From: JADLHS01 sp039806955 | GTDB lineage: Bacteria; Verrucomicrobiota; Verrucomicrobiia; Limisphaerales; JADLHS01 | Direction of reading: 5' to 3' | Assembly (NCBI GenBank): GCA_039806955.1 | Contig: JBDHQI010000012.1 | Span: 51,197-115,196 of the forward strand | Length of the DNA: 64,000 nt | In this document: positions 26,378-34,452 of the stretch, one piece after another | Position numbering within the stretch: the first letter of the stretch is position 1 | Layout: the number at the start of each line of letters is the position of its first letter | Made by a program: the position numbers and the translations under genes | The notes under the pieces: generated by a model | What the model saw: the letters and a program-made list of their open reading frames with translations, nothing else | The model's database searches: none | Told to the model about the DNA's origin: nothing

Positions 26378-27088
26378 TCACGCAGCGGCGCTCTGCTGAC
26401 GCTTCTCCAGCCAGGTAATCATGCTTTGGAAAATCAGCCGGCCGTCGGTATTGCCGAGAATGGTTTCGCAGGCGCGCTCCGGATGCGGCATCAGCCCGGC
26501 GACATTGCGCTGTTCGTTGCTGATCCCCGCGATGTTCAAAACCGCCCCATTGGGATTGGCCGCCTCGGTCACGTTTCCTTCCGAATCACAATACTGCCAC
26601 AGGATTTGGTCATGATCATGGAGGCGCTTGAACGTTTCCTCATCGGCAAAGTAGCAACCTTCGCCATGCGCGATCGGTATCCGCAAGAATCTTCCATCCG
26701 GGATTTGATTGGTGAACGGCGAATTCCTGGTGGCGGTTTTCAGGAAGACGTTTTCGCAGCGAAATTGCAAGGAACGATTGCGCACCAGCGCGCCGGGCAA
26801 TAATTCCGCCTCGGTTAAAACCTGGAATCCGTTGCAAATCCCCAGCACCAATCCGCCCTGCGCCGCAAACTCCTTTACCGCCTGCATCACCGGACTAAAA
26901 CGCGCAATCGCACCGCAGCGCAAGTGGTCGCCATAGCTGAACCCGCCGGGAATGAGCACCGCATCAGTCGCGCCGAGCGAGGTGTCCTTGTGCCAGATGT
27001 AACGCGCCGAGTAACCCAGTTGGCGAACCGCGTGCAGGGCATCTTGATCGCAATTACTGGCGGGAAATTGAATGACGGCAAAATTCAT
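26378..27088 (-). CDS. purQ: Phosphoribosylformylglycinamidine synthase subunit PurQ
   Basis: A 236-residue glutaminase subunit that supplies ammonia to PurL in step four of purine synthesis. It has the class I amidotransferase triad: Cys in LGICNGFQVL (near residue 85) and His/Glu in GLMPHPERACE (near 205). PGGFSYGDHLRCGAIA is also diagnostic. ATG 27088 begins MNFAVIQFPASNCDQD as in homologues; the frame upstream is not conserved. It lies 75 bases after purS in the same direction; purL is not in the window. Confidence 0.96.
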   Translation of the reverse strand: MNFAVIQFPASNCDQDALHAVRQLGYSARYIWHKDTSLGATDAVLIPGGFSYGDHLRCGAIARFSPVMQAVKEFAAQGGLVLGICNGFQVLTEAELLPGALVRNRSLQFRCENVFLKTATRNSPFTNQIPDGRFLRIPIAHGEGCYFADEETFKRLHDHDQILWQYCDSEGNVTEAANPNGAVLNIAGISNEQRNVAGLMPHPERACETILGNTDGRLIFQSMITWLEKRQQSAAA

Positions 27089-27163
27089 GGTGAGGTCTGC
27101 AGGTTCATAAATCGAAGCCTGATCGCACCGGCTCAACGCGCCCGGCTTCGCCTTCGCTCGCGT

Positions 27164-27406
27164 TCATTTAATTTCCAAGCGATAATCTTCAATCACGGGA
27201 TTGCTCAGAAACCGATGCGCCGCGTCGTTGAGCGCCCGTTCCGCCGCAGCCAGGTCCGTGCCGGGCGCCAGATCAATCTCAATGTATTTTCCCACATGCA
27301 CGTCAGTGACTCCCGCATAGCCCATGTGCTCCAACGCGCGCCGAACGGTAATCCCCTGCGGATCCACCACGGCTTTCTTCGGTGTGATGATGATTCTGGC
27401 CTTCAT
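27164..27406 (-). CDS. purS: Phosphoribosylformylglycinamidine synthase subunit PurS
   Basis: An 80-residue small subunit that bridges PurL and PurQ. The start MKARIIITPKKAVVDPQG and the core GYAGVTDVHVGKYIEIDL are typical, and the length is normal. ATG 27406 is chosen since the frame upstream is not conserved. The gene directly precedes purQ and follows smpB, all on the minus strand. Confidence 0.95.
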   Translation of the reverse strand: MKARIIITPKKAVVDPQGITVRRALEHMGYAGVTDVHVGKYIEIDLAPGTDLAAAERALNDAAHRFLSNPVIEDYRLEIK

Positions 27407-27535
27407 GTGAAACCTAACCACGCCGGGCACGGCCCGGAATGAATCCGTTCCAGAGTGGCAAGTCCCGCGGCGCAGGGCGAGCAATTTCAATTTGATCCGG
27501 AACGCGGCGTACTACATTCCATCACACGCTCCAAC

Positions 27536-27991
27536 TTATTTGTGCTTCGTAAAGTGCATCGCGGCGCGGCGCAATTCGCGATCCGACTCGCGTTTCTTGA
27601 TGTCTGCGCGCTTATCGAACTGTTGTTTGCCTTTGCCAACGCCCAACGCCACTTTGACCTGACCGTTCTTCCAATACAACGCCAGCGGAAACAAGGCATT
27701 CCCCTTGACCGAAGCCAGCTCAAATAACTTGCGGATTTCCGCCTTGTGCAGCAGCAATTTGCGCCGCGCCTTTGGTTCATGGTTGTTCAGATTTCCGTGC
27801 GAATATTCGTCAATGTGCGCGTTATACAGCCAGACTTCCCCCTGCTCCACCCGCGCGAAAGCGTCGGCGATTTGGCCCTTGCCGGCACGCAAGACCTTCA
27901 CTTCAGTGCCACGCAGCACAATCCCCGCTTCGAAAGTTTCGAGGATGTGATAATCACGCCGCGCTTTGTGGTTGGAGACAATGTCCGCCAT
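27536..27991 (-). CDS. smpB: SsrA-binding protein SmpB
   Basis: A 151-residue partner of tmRNA in rescue of stalled ribosomes. Hallmarks: HKARRDYHILETFEAGIVL, GTEVKVLRAGKGQIADAF, NNHEPKARRKLLLHKAEI, GKGKQQFDKRADIKKRESDR, and the basic tail HFTKHK. ATG 27991 gives the usual length; the open frame further upstream is unconserved. It is followed by purS 129 bases on. No tmRNA gene is visible in the window. Confidence 0.96.
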   Translation of the reverse strand: MADIVSNHKARRDYHILETFEAGIVLRGTEVKVLRAGKGQIADAFARVEQGEVWLYNAHIDEYSHGNLNNHEPKARRKLLLHKAEIRKLFELASVKGNALFPLALYWKNGQVKVALGVGKGKQQFDKRADIKKRESDRELRRAAMHFTKHK

Positions 27992-28138
27992 TTTTCTCAA
28001 GGTAGAAGGAAACCGACAAAATTCGAGCCACAAAAAAGCTCCATTCACCGTGATGAATGAAGCCGTTTGCAACCGTCGCCAAACGCAATGAACCTACTGC
28101 TTCATTCGCGCTGTTGGTTGAATGAAAACTCCCGCGCT

Positions 28139-28390
28139 TTATTTACGACGCTTTTTCGGTGCGGGGCGCGTTAGCTCCTCGAACTTTGGCAGCTCCCACC
28201 CGATTTTATCTTCGATCACCTCGCGCAAGGCAATATCGGCACACCCCAGCGTGACGTAATCCGCGATCAAGGGTCGTCCCAAGCCGCCCCCACCCGCATT
28301 CAACTGGCGCACCCGTTGCGAGATAATGTTAATCAGGATGTTGGTGCCACCAACCTTTTCCAAAGCTTTCCGACAAAGTTCAGCGTTCAC
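28139..28390 (-). CDS. rpoZ: DNA-directed RNA polymerase subunit omega
   Basis: An 83-residue protein with the Rpb6/omega pattern: KVGGTNILINIISQRVRQL, then RPLIADYVTLGCADIALREV, and the acidic helix with a basic tail PAPKKRRK. It assists assembly of the beta' subunit. The GGGGLG loop is longer than in E. coli omega, as in other verrucomicrobial forms I recall. It is the first gene of the minus-strand run to smpB, purS and purQ. Confidence 0.85.
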   Translation of the reverse strand: MNAELCRKALEKVGGTNILINIISQRVRQLNAGGGGLGRPLIADYVTLGCADIALREVIEDKIGWELPKFEELTRPAPKKRRK

Positions 28391-28531
28391 AGTATTCAGT
28401 TTAAAACCAAGCTCGGCAGTCTAGCGGGAATAACTCCGGTGGCAATCAAAATTCGGGCGCCGAGCAGCGAGCGGGCGCATTTGGAATGTTCCCCGGATTA
28501 ACTGATTCTATAACGCATCCCAATGACCGTT

Positions 28532-28840
28532 CTAACGGGCTCCAATGAGCGCGCAGAGGCGCCGTTGACCTTGGCGGCATCCAAACTGTTCGCTGCGCTT
28601 AAACCGGCCCTGCCGTTGCAGACAGGTCGATTCCACTGGTCTCGAATCAATCGCCCAGCCGTGTGCCCCACGGCCTGATGGTTCAGTCGCCGCTGGCTTT
28701 GGGGGAAAAGCCTCGCCATGGGTCGTAGCAAGTTGTTGCAGGCGTCGTACCAATCGTTTTCGGCCTCATTCCCGGCCCTCAGCCATCACTTCGGCTTCGA
28801 TTTGGGTCAATGACGGGATGGATTCCTCAGTCTTTTTCAT
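28532..28840 (-). pseudogene. Remnant of a transposase-like protein N-terminus
   Basis: Reading the minus strand from ATG 28840 gives MKKTEESIPSLTQIEAEVMA then EGRE, a TGA at 28766-28768 where a Trp (TGG) would fit, and onward in the same frame GRKRLVRRLQQLATTHGEAF to a stop near 28532. The string EAEVMAEGRE-x-x-RKRL resembles, from memory, the N-terminus of ISKra4-type transposases; no catalytic region remains. The frame is truncated and interrupted, so it is not functional. Family assignment is tentative. Confidence 0.35.
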
Positions 28841-28871
28841 GGTGCATTACGACGTATAGGGTTGTGGTTCA

Positions 28872-28888
28872 TTTCATCATTGATGAAA
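28872..28888. repeat. 17-base palindrome
   Basis: TTTCATCA-T-TGATGAAA is a perfect 8-base inverted repeat 31 bases upstream of the transposase-like remnant. It may be the operator or end sequence of that former element. Confidence 0.4.
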
Positions 28889-29144
28889 CCGAATTTCCAT
28901 AGTGTGGAGAAACAGTTAAAATGCGCACGCACCGAACGTAAATGCCAGCCCGAAAATTACTGCCACCAAAACCAGGCCAACCCTCCGGTCAGCTTTGTAA
29001 CCAATTAAAAATCAGCAAGATTAACGATCAACTCAGACTCATTATCGCCGATCGAGTGAAACTTCATTACCTAAAAGCGACTTCGCAGACGACAATAAAC
29101 GCATTGAACCACGACGTTGTGCCACCTATGCTGGCCACCGGTTT

Positions 29145-29221
29145 GCGCGAGTAGCTCAATTGGATAGAGCGTCGGCCTCCGGAGCCGAAGGTTGTGGGTT
29201 CGACCCCCGCCTCGCGCACCA
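29145..29221 (+). tRNA. tRNA-Arg (anticodon CCG)
   Basis: All four arms pair: acceptor GCGCGAG with CTCGCGC, D arm GCTC/GAGC around AATTGGATA, anticodon stem TCGGC/GCCGA closing loop CTCCGGA (anticodon CCG, reads CGG), T arm GTGGG/CCCGC with loop TTCGACC. Discriminator A and an encoded CCA end at 29221. It stands alone, and remnants of mobile or restriction genes lie on both sides. Confidence 0.96.
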
Positions 29222-29254
29222 GCTCCATTCGACCTTCGTCACTTCCCCTGCAAC

Positions 29255-29565
29255 TCATCCAACGCTCGACTTTTCTCCGCACCCCGGATGATTCGCAATT
29301 CGCATGGGCATTTCCCATTCCTTTGCCGCTTGTTCCTCTGTCTCCTTGTCGAGATTGCCTGGCGTTGCGGTGCCGTTTATTTCCTCTCCTCCAGCTTCAC
29401 CTTGAAGAGAGGAGGAAGCTGGCTGGTTCGCAATGTTGTCCACCAGTTTTCCCACGGCTTGGCGGACGATATAATCCACGATGTGGGTAGGTGCGTAATA
29501 GGCCCATCGGCTTTCTTCACCGCCGGCTCATCATCCACCACGGGGTGACAGGGGCAAGGGGTCAA
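29255..29565 (-). pseudogene. Frameshifted remnant of an Eco57I-type N6-adenine DNA methylase/restriction enzyme
   Basis: On the minus strand one frame ends in VKKADG and an overlapping frame continues AYYAPTHIVDYIVRQAVGKL. Inserting one G in the run at 29501-29505 joins them into VKKADG plus AYYAPTHIVDY, the strongly conserved segment (RKxxGxYYTPxxIVDYIV) that precedes the methyltransferase domain of type IIG and BREX-type enzymes. Everything downstream of about 75 more residues is lost and there is no catalytic NPPY. The fragment abuts tRNA-Arg, a common island site. Confidence 0.6.
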
Positions 29566-29602
29566 GCGGCCTCAGAGTCGGTCGCAACCGGGGTTGGCCT
29601 GG

Positions 29603-30064
29603 TCATTGAAAGAAAGAATTAAATACCGCCAAGGACTGCTTAATCTCCTGCCGCTTTGCTTCCTGAACTTGCGGATTGGTGGCTTTCGCGTAGTCGTCGC
29701 TCAAGGTCAGGAATGGGATCAGCCATTTGTGCAGTTCATCGTGCGCTTTCCCTTCCATGGTGCAATGCGTCACCAAGCCGCTGAGATTGTCCTGAATGGT
29801 TTTAGCCAACGTCGCCGGATTTTGTCCGGGGTGCTGATCAAAATTTTGCACGGCCTGCTCAATGTTTCGCAGGTAACTCATCATCGGCGGCGACACGGAC
29901 CATTTCTGACCCTGATCCAGTTCCAATGGTTTGCCGCTGTGATGGTGTGACGTTGAGTGGCAACCGGTCGTTCCCCAAACCAGCCCCGCAATCGCCAGAG
30001 AGGTGATGATCTGGCGCAACGACTTGAGTCGTCTGCAATTGCCGGGCACAAAGTTGATCGCCAT
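29603..30064 (-). CDS. Putative lipoprotein of unknown function
   Basis: A 153-residue protein. A basic lead (RRLKSLRQ) and hydrophobic core (IITSLAIAGLVWGTTGC) end in a lipobox-like TTGC, then a His/Ser-rich linker STSHHHSG. The mature part is alpha-helical and shows no family I recognise (MSYLRNIEQAVQNFDQHPGQ, then helices ending EIKQSLAVFNSFF). ATG 30064 gives a standard lipoprotein signal; an in-frame start at 30115 is possible. Its stop is close to the methylase remnant and it follows the propeller gene by 86 bases on the same strand. Confidence 0.65.
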   Translation of the reverse strand: MAINFVPGNCRRLKSLRQIITSLAIAGLVWGTTGCHSTSHHHSGKPLELDQGQKWSVSPPMMSYLRNIEQAVQNFDQHPGQNPATLAKTIQDNLSGLVTHCTMEGKAHDELHKWLIPFLTLSDDYAKATNPQVQEAKRQEIKQSLAVFNSFFQ

Positions 30065-30149
30065 GTCGTTATCGTGCGGCGTTTTGCGCGGCGTTGCTTT
30101 GACTTGGGTCAACATTACCGCCTAACGGACGTGCTGATCCTGACAGCGA

Positions 30150-33100
30150 CTAGGGCGCGTTGAGCCGGAAGAATCGGCGCGGCTCGGTCGGGTTGATGGT
30201 GTAAGGACTGCCGGCACCAGGGAGGTTCGTATAAACGCCGGAGGCTTCGGGCGCGCTCTGCAACCGAAACGCGGGATCATCCCAACTCAAGGTCAAGACG
30301 CTGCCATTAAGTTCCCAATGTAGCGGAATGGGTGCGGCCACCGTTGGTACCGTCACCGCCGCGACGAAGGGAGAAGCGGCTCCGCCCGCGATCATAAACT
30401 CGCCGCCGACGTAAAGATTGGTACCCGCCAACACCAGGGCGTTGACGGTTGGATTTTGCAAGCCGCCGACGCCGGAGCCAACGGAATTCCAGTTGTTCCC
30501 ATCCCAATGAGCGAGGTGATTGGCGCTGCTGTCGCCCGCTTCCGTGAAATCGCCCCCCGCGAACAGATCCCGACCGGATGCGGCCAGTGCGTTGCCCCAG
30601 TCATTCATACCGGCGCCGAGTTGACTCCAGTTTCCGCCGCTCCATTTCGCGATGTGGTTGGCGGCAACTCCGCTGGCCTCGGAAAAGGTGCCGCCGACGA
30701 TCAGATCGGACTTGAAGACGGCCAGGGCGCGGACCGGAGCTCCAGTCCCGGACGCCATCGCGCTCCAGTTCGTGCCATCCCATTGGGCAATGTACTGGAC
30801 CGTTACTCCGCCCGCCGTCCAAAACTCGCCGCCAGCGTATAGGTTCCCGCCGAGAGTGACCATGGCCCGTACGCGATCGTCCATGCCCGTGCCCAATGCG
30901 TTCCAACTGTGGCCGTCCCATCGGGCGATGTAGTTGACTTCCAGTTCACCCGCTTTCCAAAAATCGCCCCCGGCGTACAGCTCATCGCCATCCGCCAATA
31001 ACGAGTACACGCGACCGTTCAACCCCGTTCCCAGCGCGCTCCAACTGGTGCCGTTCCATTTGGCAATGTTCGCGGCGGGAGCGCCCCCGGCCATCGAGAA
31101 CTCGCCACCGACATAGAGGCTGTCACCAGCCACCGCGAGCGCATACACCGACGGATAATCAACTTCGTATGCCAGACCACTTCCGAGCTTTTGCCAGTTT
31201 CCGGTATCCCAACCAATGATGCGCTGGGCAACGTTGGTGTTCGCGTGTCGAGAGGCGGCATTTTCACTGAACACATCGCCGATGAAGACCTGGTCACCCA
31301 GCACTGCCAGCGCATTCACGGGATGGTTCACGCCCAGATTGAGACTGCTCCATGCGGCACCATTCCATCTGGCAAGGTGATTGGCCGCGTTACCGCCCAT
31401 CGAGGTAAAATCGCCCCCGGCGTACACTTCGCTTTCGGAAAGCGCCAGTGCGTACACGCTGTAGTTCGCGCCAGTGTCGAGCGGGCTCCAAGTTGTCCCG
31501 TCCCATTTGGCAATACGGTTGGCTTCCTGTCCGTCGGCAGCGCGGAAATCGCCGCCGACATACAGATCGTCACCTGAAACAGCCAGGGCCTGCACGACAT
31601 CATCGGTGCCGGTGCCGAGTGAAGCCCAATCGTTGCCATCCCACGCGGCGACATAATTGACCTCGGTTTCACCGGCCATTTGGAAATAACCGCCCGCGTA
31701 AAGAGTGGTCCCGGAGGCGGTCAGGGCGATAACCGCATCGCTCAGGCCTTCTCCAAGCGTGCTCCAACTGCTTCCGTTCCATTTGGCGATGTAGTTGGCC
31801 TCAACCGCGCCCGCTGTGGTGAACCAACCTCCGGCGTACAGGTCATTACCGATGACGGCAAAGCTCGCCACCCCGTCATCCACTTCCGCGTTGAGGGCGC
31901 TCCAAGAGTTGCCGCTCCACTTGGCGATGTGATTCGCGGCCACGCCGCCCGCACTGCTGAAGCCGCCACCGACGTACAGATCGTCATTCAACATCGCCAA
32001 CGCATAGACGGCTGGATAGTCGTAAACATCGCTATTCACTCCCGCTCCCAAACTGTGCCAGGTGACGCCATCCCATTTGGCGATCCGGTTTACGGTAATC
32101 GGCGTGCCTTGATTGTCGCTGACGGTGGTGAATTCACCACCCACGTAGAGATCACCGTTTACCAATAGCAGCGTCCAAACGACGGGTTCACTCCCGCCCA
32201 CGCCGCCTCCCAAACTGTGCCAGGTGACGCCGTCCCATTTGGCGATGCCGTTGGCAATCACGTTGCCGACAATTTGGAATGAGCCACCGATGTAGAGGTC
32301 TCCGTTATCATCCACGGCGACGGCGTTCACTTGCGCGTCCGTTCCCGGCAGTGCGCCCAGGCTGATCCAATTGGCGTCACTGAAGGTTGGATCAATCCGA
32401 ATCGGGTAAGCCGCTTCGGTATCGTTGACCAAAAGCGCCAGGCTTGAACTGGAGTCCGAAGCCTCCTGCGGGATTGGCGATCGAACTTCCATTCGCGCCG
32501 GCAGTTCTTTGCCGGTCGCATCCGTCACGCGCAACCGGTTGTAAGCGATTTTTCGTCCGGATGCGGTCAATACCAGTTGAACTCCGGTTGGCGTCCGTTG
32601 CGCCGTCGCTCCGCTCACGGCCAGATCAAGACGTAATTCTCCGGCGCCTGCCGTAATCGGATTGACCGGGAACGGTCTCTCCAAAACCACGAAATCCTGG
32701 CGCACCCCATCCATGCTGACGGAGTATTCTTCGATCAATCCGGGCCGGGTGAACTTCACGATTGGTCCGTCGGTGGTAACGCTTCCCGCGTTGGGCAGTT
32801 GACGTTCCGCGGTGCAGAAACTCGCGCCGCCAGATTGAACTCGGTTTGCCTTCGAATTTTCGTACGTGTCGGTTCGCCCAATCGCTGTTGCCAGAACCCG
32901 AAAACGGTCTTTGGTGGAATCGTTCACTGTCGAAGTCAGCCACAATCCTGCACTGGTGGCTTCGGCCTCCAAGCGCTGAAATACACAGCGCAATCGCGCG
33001 CCATTCCCGGCCGGGGTTACGGTCAGTCCATTGCCTTGGTATTCCGCCGTTGCTTTGGTGCCGATCTGATTCCAGGGAATCGTTTTGGCAACCGGTCGCG

Positions 33101-33212
33101 CTTCCACGGCGGCAGCCGGTTGCGGAAGAAGCAACGAACTCGCGACCAGCGTCAGCAGCGCGATTCCGCAAGTTGGGAGCGACGGAAGTTTAGTGACGAC
33201 AATGTTTTTCAT
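30150..33212 (-). CDS. Secreted propeller-type repeat protein (Rax2-like)
   Basis: A 1020-residue exported protein: signal peptide in residues 1-35 (LPTCGIALLTLVASSLLLPQ), a roughly 270-residue N-terminal beta domain, then 14 repeats of about 48 residues of the form DLYVGGDFT-AGG--ANxIAKWDGTxWSxLGTG, and a C-terminal module ending RRFFRLNAP. Repeats with GGxF and AKWDG are known in Rax2-like and other beta-propeller or galactose-oxidase-like proteins. With 14 repeats it may form two seven-bladed propellers. No catalytic motif is seen. ATG 33212 (MKNIVVTKL) gives the signal peptide; the frame is open upstream to 33278. Confidence 0.83.
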   Translation of the reverse strand: MKNIVVTKLPSLPTCGIALLTLVASSLLLPQPAAAVEARPVAKTIPWNQIGTKATAEYQGNGLTVTPAGNGARLRCVFQRLEAEATSAGLWLTSTVNDSTKDRFRVLATAIGRTDTYENSKANRVQSGGASFCTAERQLPNAGSVTTDGPIVKFTRPGLIEEYSVSMDGVRQDFVVLERPFPVNPITAGAGELRLDLAVSGATAQRTPTGVQLVLTASGRKIAYNRLRVTDATGKELPARMEVRSPIPQEASDSSSSLALLVNDTEAAYPIRIDPTFSDANWISLGALPGTDAQVNAVAVDDNGDLYIGGSFQIVGNVIANGIAKWDGVTWHSLGGGVGGSEPVVWTLLLVNGDLYVGGEFTTVSDNQGTPITVNRIAKWDGVTWHSLGAGVNSDVYDYPAVYALAMLNDDLYVGGGFSSAGGVAANHIAKWSGNSWSALNAEVDDGVASFAVIGNDLYAGGWFTTAGAVEANYIAKWNGSSWSTLGEGLSDAVIALTASGTTLYAGGYFQMAGETEVNYVAAWDGNDWASLGTGTDDVVQALAVSGDDLYVGGDFRAADGQEANRIAKWDGTTWSPLDTGANYSVYALALSESEVYAGGDFTSMGGNAANHLARWNGAAWSSLNLGVNHPVNALAVLGDQVFIGDVFSENAASRHANTNVAQRIIGWDTGNWQKLGSGLAYEVDYPSVYALAVAGDSLYVGGEFSMAGGAPAANIAKWNGTSWSALGTGLNGRVYSLLADGDELYAGGDFWKAGELEVNYIARWDGHSWNALGTGMDDRVRAMVTLGGNLYAGGEFWTAGGVTVQYIAQWDGTNWSAMASGTGAPVRALAVFKSDLIVGGTFSEASGVAANHIAKWSGGNWSQLGAGMNDWGNALAASGRDLFAGGDFTEAGDSSANHLAHWDGNNWNSVGSGVGGLQNPTVNALVLAGTNLYVGGEFMIAGGAASPFVAAVTVPTVAAPIPLHWELNGSVLTLSWDDPAFRLQSAPEASGVYTNLPGAGSPYTINPTEPRRFFRLNAP

Positions 33213-33363
33213 AATGCTCTTATGGTTCGGTGACTGCATTTGGTTTTTCGCGGAAGAGATGCGTCGTTTATAGCGCAATTGACCGGGGAGACCAGTAAAA
33301 TTTTTAGCGAGCGCAAGCGGATGAATGATTTGATTGTGATTTGAGCGCGTGGTGACGGAAGCG

Positions 33364-33741
33364 TCAACCTTCCAATAGCGCCACAGCGGTCGCGTAATTG
33401 TGCGTGTGGCTCAGCGTGATTAACAATTGTCTGGCTTGGCGCGTGGTGAATAGCGTTTGGCCGCCTCCGTGCAGAATAATGAACGGTTCGCCGGAATCTT
33501 TCCGGCAGACCTGCATGTCCAGCCAGCCGAGCTGCGCGCCGATTCCGGTGCCAAACGCCTTGGCGATGGCTTCCTTGGCGGCAAAACGCACGGCGATATG
33601 CGGCGCGGGGTTTTTATAGCCGTTGCAATACACGATTTCTTCCGGTCGCAAGATGCGTTGCAGAAAGCTGTCGCCGAAGCGTTCGAGTGCCGCGCGGATG
33701 CGCTCCACTTCGGTGATGTCCGTCCCGATGCCAAGAATCAT
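33364..33741 (-). CDS. acpS: Holo-[acyl-carrier-protein] synthase
   Basis: A 125-residue phosphopantetheinyl transferase that converts apo-ACP to holo-ACP using CoA. Diagnostic: MILGIGTDITEVERIRAALE (metal Asp8) and RFAAKEAIAKAFGTGIG (metal Glu), with the tail LLITLSHTHNYATAVALLE. Length is normal. It diverges from acpH, whose product removes the same prosthetic group. Confidence 0.96.
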   Translation of the reverse strand: MILGIGTDITEVERIRAALERFGDSFLQRILRPEEIVYCNGYKNPAPHIAVRFAAKEAIAKAFGTGIGAQLGWLDMQVCRKDSGEPFIILHGGGQTLFTTRQARQLLITLSHTHNYATAVALLEG

Positions 33742-33837
33742 GCTGGCAGTATTGTGCGGGAGCGCGCTTGACGAGCAAGCAAACTTAACCTACTTGCAGC
33801 AGATGCGGTTTTCCAATCATTGCCCGGAGGCAGCGCC

Positions 33838-34452
33838 TTGAACTGGCTGGCTCACGCCTTCCTTTCGGAGCCGACGCCGGCGTTCCGACTCGGAAATTTG
33901 CTGCCTGATTTTCTGAACGCTACCGAATTGGCGGCGCTTAATCCACGGTTTCAATCGGGCATTGCGCGTCATCGCTGGATTGATGGCTTTACCGATCGTC
34001 ATCCCGTCGTTCGCGCCGGGGTGCAACGCTTTTCGCCACCGTACCGCCGCGTGGCGCCGGTGTTGGTGGATGTGTTCTATGACCATTTTCTTTCCGCAAG
34101 CTGGCGGCAATATTCCCAGCAGCCACTATCGGAGTTCGTGAGTGAGGTTTACCAAAGCTTCGCGCCGCACCGAACGCACCTGCCGGAATGGGTTGGTCCG
34201 GTTTGGCGTCAGATGCAAGTCGAGGATTGGCTGGGATCGTATCGGGATTTCGCCGGACTGGAACGCACACTGGTGCGAATGGAGCGACGCTTTCGCCGGC
34301 GCGTGGATTTGGTTGGCGGTTTGGCGGAACTGAAACAGCATTACGCCGCATTGCAAACCGACTTCCAACAATTCTTTCCCGAACTGCTGGCGGCCCTGCC
34401 TGACGCCGGGATCAGCCGCGATAATTTTGCAGTAACGCCAGCATCTCCTTGA
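33838..34452 (+). CDS. acpH: [Acyl-carrier-protein] phosphodiesterase (AcpH-like)
   Basis: A 204-residue protein of the AcpH/DUF479 family, HD-like, which cleaves phosphopantetheine from ACP. Start: MNWLAHAFLSEPTPAFRLGN; further motifs are RHRWIDGFTDRHPVV, VFYDHFLSASW and the acidic/His residues expected for metal binding. The start is TTG 33838 with a strong GGAGG seven bases upstream (33826-33830); the more upstream TTG 33820 adds non-conserved residues. It diverges from acpS, and its 3' end overlaps convergent pdxJ by 41 bases. Confidence 0.87.
   Translation: MNWLAHAFLSEPTPAFRLGNLLPDFLNATELAALNPRFQSGIARHRWIDGFTDRHPVVRAGVQRFSPPYRRVAPVLVDVFYDHFLSASWRQYSQQPLSEFVSEVYQSFAPHRTHLPEWVGPVWRQMQVEDWLGSYRDFAGLERTLVRMERRFRRRVDLVGGLAELKQHYAALQTDFQQFFPELLAALPDAGISRDNFAVTPASP

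Larger units (their letters stand above)
28391..29144. other. Non-coding region with decayed sequence
   Basis: About 750 bases between rpoZ and tRNA-Arg. Its rpoZ side must carry that gene's promoter. The middle holds a broken transposase-like fragment and a 17-base palindrome (28872-28888). The remainder is less GC-rich than its surroundings and shows no gene. Confidence 0.5.

Noticed and set aside
29192..29548. Plus-strand open frame overlapping the tRNA
   Set aside because: It starts inside tRNA-Arg and runs antisense to the methylase remnant.
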